Origin: M3007 sp964539805
Lineage (GTDB): Bacteria > Bacteroidota > Bacteroidia > Chitinophagales > Saprospiraceae
NCBI GenBank assembly: GCA_964539805.1
Contig: CAZIKN010000014.1
Span: forward strand, 6,766 to 70,765
Direction: 5' to 3'
Length of the DNA stretch: 64,000 nucleotides
The notes under the pieces are model-generated. The model was not told the origin of the DNA and ran no database searches. It saw nothing but the letters and a program-made list of their open reading frames with translations. The position numbers and the translations under genes were made by a program. Positions 58,880 to 64,000 of this stretch are shown here, one piece after another (the first letter of the stretch is position 1; each line of letters opens with the position of its first letter).

Positions 58880-59551
58880 ATGATGGTTGCTATTATACTG
58901 CTTATGTCATCAGCCTGTCTTAAATCACTGCTGATGGCGCTGGCCATGTGCCTCATACCGGCTTTGCTGGGCTGGTTGGCGGCCCAATCCTGGTTCAATG
59001 TACCCGGCTTGCGTGACCGCCTTCAAAACCTCGAAACCGCCAATGCCGAGCTCGGTACCAAAAACAGCTCGCTCACGGCTGACAACACCGACTTGCGCGT
59101 TAAACTCACGCAGGCGGATGCGGATATTGACCATAAAAATGACCAGATCCGCAAACTGAAGAACGACCTCATCATCGTGGAAAGCGAACGCAATATCCTG
59201 AAAATACAACAGGAGGAAGCCGCCGCAGGAAAGAAAGAGACGGTGAAGGCCGCCGCTGCCGCCGCCACAACATTCCTGTTTGCCGGTAAAAAAATAAAAG
59301 CCGACGACCTGAAGATCGTGGAAGGCATTGGCCCAAAAATAGAAGAGCTGCTCCACAACGTGGGCATAAAAACCTGGAAAGCCCTTTCGGAGGCTGATGT
59401 GGCGCAACTTAAAGATATTCTCGATGCTGCCGGCCCGGCTTATCAGATCCATGACCCCGGCACCTGGCCCAATCAGGCCGGCATGGCGGATCGCGGCGAA
59501 TGGGAGGCCCTGGAAAAGTATCAGGCCGAATTGGATGGCGGCAAAGCGTAA
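58880..59551 (+). CDS. Membrane-anchored coiled-coil protein with helix-hairpin-helix domain
   Basis: 223 residues: one or two N-terminal hydrophobic segments (IILLMSSACLKSLLMALAMC and LIPALLGWLAAQSWF), a coiled coil (about 45-115, LQNLETANAELGTKNSSL and on), an Ala-rich linker and a C-terminal helix-hairpin-helix fold (LKIVEGIGPKIEELLHNVGIKTWKALS) that ends GEWEALEKYQ. This HHH type is also found with ribosomal-protein-like or DNA-binding contexts, but a membrane-tethered role is unknown. It is paired with the OmpA gene, so an envelope function is more likely than DNA repair. Confidence 0.75.
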   Translation: MMVAIILLMSSACLKSLLMALAMCLIPALLGWLAAQSWFNVPGLRDRLQNLETANAELGTKNSSLTADNTDLRVKLTQADADIDHKNDQIRKLKNDLIIVESERNILKIQQEEAAAGKKETVKAAAAAATTFLFAGKKIKADDLKIVEGIGPKIEELLHNVGIKTWKALSEADVAQLKDILDAAGPAYQIHDPGTWPNQAGMADRGEWEALEKYQAELDGGKA

Positions 59552-59576
59552 TCAGCGCTCCGCCCAGCTGTAATAT

Positions 59577-59623
59577 GACAACTTCACAAACCGTACCCAT
59601 GGTTCGAGATTTGTGAAGTTGTC
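59577..59623. terminator. Terminator-like hairpin between convergent genes
   Basis: GACAACTTCACAAA and TTTGTGAAGTTGTC are exact 14-base inverted copies around a 19-base loop, between the HHH gene (plus) and the YwaF-type gene (minus). The T tract is weak on both strands. Confidence 0.45.
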
Positions 59624-59637
59624 TTGTTCAAAAACGG

Positions 59638-60339
59638 TCACTCGCCGGACCTGGCGCTATTATCCACGGTGCGCAGCCATACTGCTATTTTCCAAGCCAA
59701 GTGATACAGGACAGCAGCAATCAGTAGCAAATACGGCAGGTAATAAGGGTGTTCGGGAAGCCCTATCGCATCAAAAGCGCTTATTTTGGCATTTACAAAC
59801 ATGTAGTTACTGCCCAATTGGCAATTGATCAGATAAATGATAGATCCCAGCAAAACAGTCATACCCAATACGTGGTAAATACCCTTGTACGTCAAAGTGA
59901 ACCCATCGGTCAGCAACTGATACACCGGCCCGGCAATCAGGAACAAATGCCACACAAAAAATGGTATGAAGTATCCGTCAACAAACTGCAGATTAGGCAT
60001 TAAAATAGCCGCTGAACCACCCACAAAACCCCAGTACCAACCCATTTCAAAAGCCTGTTTTGAACGGGTAAACAAGGCAACCAAAATCGTGATGGCCGAA
60101 ATATCGCACAAATGCAAGGGCAAATTATATTGTGCAGACCAATCGCCATTCGCAATTTTGCTGCTCACCAAGGCCACTTCAATCAACAGAAAAACGATGG
60201 TGAAAACCATAATATCTCTCCGACGATTGGAAGCACCCCTTCCTTTTCGCAGGTAAAAAACAAGCCACAGCATCGCCAGTATGCAGATGGCTATAGCGGA
60301 CAAATGAAGCGGGCTAAAAAGTTGAAAAGTCGGGCGCAT
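59638..60339 (-). CDS. TIGR02206/YwaF family integral membrane protein
   Basis: 233 residues from the ATG at 60339 (ATG at 60366 would extend into non-conserved sequence). Six or seven hydrophobic helices. LPLHLCDISAITILVALF and FFVWHLFLIAGPVYQLLTDGF are typical of the YwaF family, whose function is unknown. The membrane segments carry conserved His and Asp residues. Monocistronic, convergent with the HHH gene. Confidence 0.8.
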   Translation of the reverse strand: MRPTFQLFSPLHLSAIAICILAMLWLVFYLRKGRGASNRRRDIMVFTIVFLLIEVALVSSKIANGDWSAQYNLPLHLCDISAITILVALFTRSKQAFEMGWYWGFVGGSAAILMPNLQFVDGYFIPFFVWHLFLIAGPVYQLLTDGFTLTYKGIYHVLGMTVLLGSIIYLINCQLGSNYMFVNAKISAFDAIGLPEHPYYLPYLLLIAAVLYHLAWKIAVWLRTVDNSARSGE

Positions 60340-60378
60340 GGTGTTTATAGAATAGAGGTTTGGCACCGTTTCTTAATT

Positions 60379-60403
60379 GTCTGACGACCGCGAGCGGATC
60401 GTC
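60379..60403. repeat. REP-like 25-bp imperfect palindrome (copy 2)
   Basis: Exact inverted copy of 6750-6774, next to repeat R3. A related but shorter GTCTGACGACT string occurs at about 39276. Confidence 0.6.
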
Positions 60404-60414
60404 CGACCAATAGG

Positions 60415-60505
60415 GTTAAATCCGGGTATCATAGCCGATACAAAGTGGTTTTGAATCACTCGCGTCTTTAAATCTTTAAAAATCGCTTAAATCCTGGTAT
60501 ACATA
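60415..60505. repeat. Dispersed repeat, copy R3, forming the 3' end of the WD40 gene
   Basis: The complement reads TATACCAGGATTTAAGCG, then GATTTAAAGACGCGAG and TTCAAAACCACTTTGTATCG and ends ATACCCGGATTTAA. Its first bases supply the last codons and stop of the WD40 gene (MYTRI and TAA), so the repeat has become part of that gene. Confidence 0.65.
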
Positions 60506-61407
60506 TCCCCCACTTCCCACCACATCAGCGAGCGATCATCACTACAGGTCACCAAATGCTGATTGTCCATCCAGCGGATGCGGTTGATGGAGTTAATATG
60601 AGCGCCGTGGCGTATGGTATCCACCACTTTTAGCAATTGCTTATCGGCGGTATTCCATATTTTAAAGGTTTTATCGCGGCTTGCAGTGGCAAAATAACGC
60701 CCATCCGGGGAAAAAGCAATGTGGTTAAGGGTGTACCAATGGGCGGCCAGCTCAAGGCGGGGGGCAGGCTGTAAATCAGCACTCCACAGGCGCAGCATGG
60801 CATCCCGCCCGCCGGAGAGCAAACCCTGCCCATCAGGCTGCCAGGCTAAGGTAAATACAGAGGGCAGATGTGCACCAACTATGGTTTTTTTTAGGTCAAA
60901 AGTCTCAAAATCAAGTATATAGATATTGCCATCGCTGGCCCCGACAGCCAGTTCGGGCCGAATAGGGTGGAGGGCCATACAGCGCAATGCCTGGGCGCTC
61001 AGTTGCAAGCTTTCCAGGGATCGGAACTCACTAAGGCTCCATTTGCTCAATCGGCCATCGCCCCCTGCGCTAAGTACTATGTTGCCCGAGTGTAGGATAG
61101 CAAACACTCCCTTCTTGTGGTGCTGTATGTTGCGGGTTTGGTCTGCTGCCTTGCGTTGGATAAAATGCAGGCCGCCATCCATGTTTCCGGCTATGATGAG
61201 CTGCTGTTCGGGTATGGCGCATAGGGAAAAAACACGTGTTTCCACGGAGGCTACCAAGCGGCCATTGTCGGGTTCATCCATGCTCCACTCCACAATCCAG
61301 CCATCACCGCCAGCCGACAGGATATGCCTGTTGCTTTGCCCCTCAGCTAAGGCATACAGTGCGGCATTATGGCCGGTACTGGTGGCTATTTTTTTGATTT
61401 CGAGCAT
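60487..61407 (-). CDS. WD40 repeat protein
   Basis: 306 residues from the ATG at 61407, one base after the methyltransferase stop (a start at 61428 would overlap that gene by 20 bases). At least six WD-type blades are visible, for example HNAALYALAEG, HHKKGVFAILHSGNIVLSAGGDGRLSKW, HLPSVFTLAWQPDGQGLLSGGRD and HIAFSPDGRYFATASRDKTFKIW. It has no enzymatic domain and is probably a scaffold. The last five residues come from repeat R3. Coupled to the methyltransferase and anthranilate synthase genes. Confidence 0.88.
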   Translation of the reverse strand: MLEIKKIATSTGHNAALYALAEGQSNRHILSAGGDGWIVEWSMDEPDNGRLVASVETRVFSLCAIPEQQLIIAGNMDGGLHFIQRKAADQTRNIQHHKKGVFAILHSGNIVLSAGGDGRLSKWSLSEFRSLESLQLSAQALRCMALHPIRPELAVGASDGNIYILDFETFDLKKTIVGAHLPSVFTLAWQPDGQGLLSGGRDAMLRLWSADLQPAPRLELAAHWYTLNHIAFSPDGRYFATASRDKTFKIWNTADKQLLKVVDTIRHGAHINSINRIRWMDNQHLVTCSDDRSLMWWEVGDMYTRI

Positions 61408-61408
61408 T

Positions 61409-62146
61409 TTACCCAATTTTTTCGCCAACTAAAATCAAACGTTTGGCTTTATCGGCTTCATAAGGATTGAGCTCGTAATCGCCATATATTGCTTTTATGC
61501 GCAGGCCTGTTCGGGCAAACATTTGTTCAAAATCAGTCAAACTGAACAAGCGCACACGTTCCTCAAAATCATAGTGCTTGCCGTAATGATCAAAAACCAC
61601 GTTCTTGTACACATACCCGTCGCGGATGCTTTTTTTCAAATGGAAAACAATGCCATCCACCACCTTTTCTTCCACTGGTACAGCTGCCTGGCGCACCCAT
61701 TCGGAGTTGAAATAATCCAAAAGAAACAAGCCTCCAGACTTTAAGCCGCGTGCCACCTGGGTCAGCGTGCGCACATGGTCGGTATCCCGATCAAAATAAC
61801 CAAAACTGGTGAACATGTTCAGGATAGCATCAAAATAGTTAATCCTGAAGGGAAGCCGCATATCATGTTGGTAAAAATGCAGTTTTTCGTGCTCGAACTG
61901 GCGTGCGTGCGAAATACTGGCCCAGGATATATCTAATCCGGTCACATCAAAACCCCGCTCGGCCAAGTAACGGGAGTGCCGCCCCTTGCCGCAGGCCAGA
62001 TCAAGCATGCGCGAGCCAGCGGGCAGCTCTATGGCACCGAGCAGGTTGTCCAAGGCCCTGCGCGCCTCGTTTTCGTCGTGATTTTTGTATAAAATGTGGT
62101 AATATGGCGAGTCAAACCACTCGGCGAACCATTCTTTTTTTTCCAC
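61409..62146 (-). CDS. Class I SAM-dependent methyltransferase
   Basis: 245 residues starting with GTG (the only in-frame start after a stop). Opening WFAEWFDSPYYHILYKNHDE and the SAM motif MLDLACGKGRHSRYLAERGFDVTGLDIS are typical of a widespread class I family; ILNMFTSFGYF marks the post-motif II region. The substrate is not identifiable. It starts 37 bases after the anthranilate synthase stop and runs into the WD40 gene, forming a three-gene run. Confidence 0.88.
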   Translation of the reverse strand: MEKKEWFAEWFDSPYYHILYKNHDENEARRALDNLLGAIELPAGSRMLDLACGKGRHSRYLAERGFDVTGLDISWASISHARQFEHEKLHFYQHDMRLPFRINYFDAILNMFTSFGYFDRDTDHVRTLTQVARGLKSGGLFLLDYFNSEWVRQAAVPVEEKVVDGIVFHLKKSIRDGYVYKNVVFDHYGKHYDFEERVRLFSLTDFEQMFARTGLRIKAIYGDYELNPYEADKAKRLILVGEKIG

Positions 62147-62183
62147 GGTAAGTCCAATTTAGGGTGTAAAAGTATGCCTTTTA

Positions 62184-63653
62184 TCACTCCTGAAAAGATT
62201 CTGCTGCTGCCATAAATGCGCCGGCCTTAATTTTTGTTTCTTTGAGTTCATTTTCCGGTACGGATTCGTACAGCAGGGTAGCTCCTGCACAGAACTCCAG
62301 CAGGCCATCCCGAATATGAGCCGTGCGGATAGTGATGGCCGTATTGACCTCGCCGTTCAGGTGCAGCCAGCCAATGGTGCCGCCATAGTAGCCACGACTA
62401 TGCTGTTCTATCTGTTCAATGTAGTTCATGGCCGCTATCTTGGGCGCACCAGTCAGGGTGCCCGCATTCAGGCTGGCAATAAGGGCATCAAAACCGGAAT
62501 ATCGCTCCTCTAATTCGCCGCTTACCTGTGCCACGGTATGTGTTACGTGTGAGTATTTTTCAATGATTCGGTAATGGTCAATGTCAATGCCCGGTTTGCA
62601 GATCTTGGCCAGGTCATTGCGGCCCAGGTCAATCAACATATCCAATTCTGAGTTTTCTTTTTGCGAGTTGAGCAGTTCCATCATCAGGTGATGGTCCTCT
62701 ATCGGGTTGCTGCTTCGCCGGACACTGCCACTGATGGGGCGAAGCGTGGCCCTGCCGTTTTCATAACGCAACATCAGTTCAGGACTCGCCCCGAGCAGCA
62801 CTTCACTGCCAAAATCAAAATAAAAAAGATAAGGTGAGGGATTGATGCTTCGGTAACGGGCATAAAGGGGCAACATGTCACCATTGGCCTCGGCGCTAAG
62901 TTTTCGGCTCAATACAATCTCCAATAATTCGCCTTCATAACAAAGCTGTATGCCACGTGCAACTTGCCGTTGGAAAGTATCATCATCTGGCGTAAACCGG
63001 AAGGCACTTATCCTGGGCAAAGGCAAAACAGGCGGCTGCTGGCGCTCCAGTACACTTTGCCGCAACGGCTCAAGATCATGCTGGGCCTCAGCAGCCGTCG
63101 CACGTGTCACGTATAACGTAAGGTCTTTGGTCAAGTGATTGAAAGAGAGGATATTATCAAATAAAAAAAGATGAAAATCTGGCACTGATGACGGTTTTTC
63201 ATGCGCAATATCTTCAAAAAGATAAACAAAACGATAGGAAAAAGCCCCATAAAATCCCATGAAATTTTTGTCCGAAACCTTAAATTGCGCCAAAATACGC
63301 CGCAGGGGCTGTGCAATGTTTTGCCGCTCTAAGCGCTCCGCCTCATCACCCATAAAGGGCTGTTTCGGGATGTGAAGCATAAGTTTGTCCGATGATGAAA
63401 ATGTGATAAAGGAGGCATATTCAGCAGCCAAAAAGTCAAAATAAACCTTTCCCCGTGGCTGCAAAAGCCGTATCGTAAGCACATTATCTTTGCCTGCAAA
63501 CTCCAGGGTAGGCGCTACGCCAATTACGGACATACGGCTGGATTTGTCCGTCACTGACGCGGACTCGAACAAACAGGATGGCCCTTTGCTGCGCAAACTG
63601 TGGTATAGTTCCAAAGCATCAGCGTAAGGCAGGCGGGCGGTTGTGGTGTACAT
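62184..63653 (-). CDS. trpE: Anthranilate synthase component I family (chorismate-binding)
   Basis: 489 residues. An N-terminal regulatory-type part has LELYHSLRSKGPSCLFESAS, where TrpE binds tryptophan. The chorismate-binding half has GEILEIVLSR-like sequence (CYEGELLEIVLSRKL), RPISGSVRR, ELDMLIDLGRNDLAKIC and FCAGATLLYESVPENELKE-type motifs. Together these fit TrpE better than PabB, but the assignment is not certain. TrpE with a glutaminase subunit (TrpG) makes anthranilate from chorismate. No trpG follows; a methyltransferase does. A TrpR-like regulator is encoded at 30.9 kb. Confidence 0.82.
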   Translation of the reverse strand: MYTTTARLPYADALELYHSLRSKGPSCLFESASVTDKSSRMSVIGVAPTLEFAGKDNVLTIRLLQPRGKVYFDFLAAEYASFITFSSSDKLMLHIPKQPFMGDEAERLERQNIAQPLRRILAQFKVSDKNFMGFYGAFSYRFVYLFEDIAHEKPSSVPDFHLFLFDNILSFNHLTKDLTLYVTRATAAEAQHDLEPLRQSVLERQQPPVLPLPRISAFRFTPDDDTFQRQVARGIQLCYEGELLEIVLSRKLSAEANGDMLPLYARYRSINPSPYLFYFDFGSEVLLGASPELMLRYENGRATLRPISGSVRRSSNPIEDHHLMMELLNSQKENSELDMLIDLGRNDLAKICKPGIDIDHYRIIEKYSHVTHTVAQVSGELEERYSGFDALIASLNAGTLTGAPKIAAMNYIEQIEQHSRGYYGGTIGWLHLNGEVNTAITIRTAHIRDGLLEFCAGATLLYESVPENELKETKIKAGAFMAAAESFQE

Positions 63654-64000
63654 AGGTTGAATTAATAGTTTGTAATAATGTACTGGTACGATAATGCAAA
63701 TATTTTTAAAAATATTTCAAACCTGCAAGCCCGGATCAAAATTTGTTGGCAAAACGTGAATTTTGAATTAATTTATTTGATAATCAGGTATTTCTGCAAG
63801 CAAAACGACGAAAAGTTCTTGATGTGGTTACTTGGGTCACAAAGGCAATCAGCATGGCAAGAGATCCAATATAGGTGCGGGGTCGTAAGACCCCACGCAC
63901 GGCGGGCTTGTCCGAACCGAAGAGGGCGGGCTTGTTCGAACCCACAAGGAGGCGGATGTTCGTCAGGTTATAGCGGTAAGTGCTACTGAGCCTTCCTCGC
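63654..64000. other. Upstream region of trpE: A/T-rich promoter zone, then a hairpin and short repeats
   Basis: No convincing gene. 63876-63901 forms a GTGC-GGGGTC-gtaa-GACCCC hairpin with a bulge. From 63901 GGCGGGCTTGTCCGAACC is repeated with changes at 63925, and a degraded third copy starts at 63951. No tryptophan-rich leader peptide was recognised, so attenuation of trpE is not supported by what I can see. Confidence 0.4.

Noticed and set aside
63876..63970. GC-rich hairpin with TTCGAA motifs, considered as a tRNA or start of a CRISPR-like array
   Set aside because: It has no cloverleaf arms or CCA end, and only two to three unequal repeat units without spacers of constant length.

Overview
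The window looks like a chromosome segment of a member of the Bacteroidota, probably a free-living relative of the Saprospiria or Chitinophagia (the class is inference). The grounds are: upstream regions that repeatedly carry the Bacteroidota -7 promoter element TAnnTTTG; a PorW/SprE-type type IX secretion lipoprotein and two exported proteins with C-terminal sorting-like domains; DUF3667, DUF4350 and DUF4129 proteins; and no obvious Shine-Dalgarno sequences. I found no rRNA or tRNA genes, CRISPR array, integrase or intact insertion sequence.

Region by region. 1-10 kb: the end of a DUF4350 gene coupled to a TSUP permease, an ABC-F ATPase, a dihaem cytochrome c, a PhzF isomerase, a VOC protein, an F420-type oxidoreductase divergent from a HxlR regulator, and a first DUF3667 protein. 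9.3-17 kb: a DUF58 protein, a BlaI/BlaR1 pair with three palindromic operators, an outer-membrane-like protein and the PorW-like TPR lipoprotein. 17-42 kb: housekeeping and exported proteins (RNase R, CtlX hydrolase, M4 metallopeptidase, MFS carrier, GH92 glycosidase with a DUF3667 partner, M48 peptidase, TrpR-like regulator, DUF4129 protein, LVIVD-repeat protein, PurF, a RibF-glycosyltransferase fusion, Gfo/Idh oxidoreductase, SAM hydrolase, CPBP protease, superoxide dismutase). 42-45 kb: a haem-binding protein, a degenerate ATPase remnant, and an FG-GAP/ASPIC lipoprotein ending in six histidines.

45.3-54.8 kb is a visibly A/T-richer accessory island of six tightly packed minus-strand genes. 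Three resemble the SspB, SspC and SspD parts of a DNA phosphorothioation system (DUF4007 protein, large P-loop ATPase, PAPS-reductase-like sulfur transferase). They are followed by a double-GHKL protein (MORC/Hsp90-like N-terminus, histidine-kinase C-terminus), a receiver-like protein and an unrecognised histidine-containing protein. No cysteine desulfurase (SspA) or SspE is present. The island is bordered by degraded copies of the 3' end of the neighbouring HMG-CoA reductase gene and by a decayed copy of the FG-GAP gene's start. It is the strongest candidate here for a little-described system: sulfur-based DNA marking joined to a two-component-style signalling pair.

55-64 kb: HMG-CoA reductase, a MerR/B12-type regulator, an OmpA protein with a helix-hairpin-helix partner, a YwaF-type membrane protein, and a minus-strand run of anthranilate synthase component I, a methyltransferase and a WD40 protein. 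Intergenic DNA holds a dispersed repeat family, a 160-bp inverted-repeat element, REP-like hairpins and a perfect 70-bp palindrome. All similarity calls come from reading motifs by eye; no database search was run.
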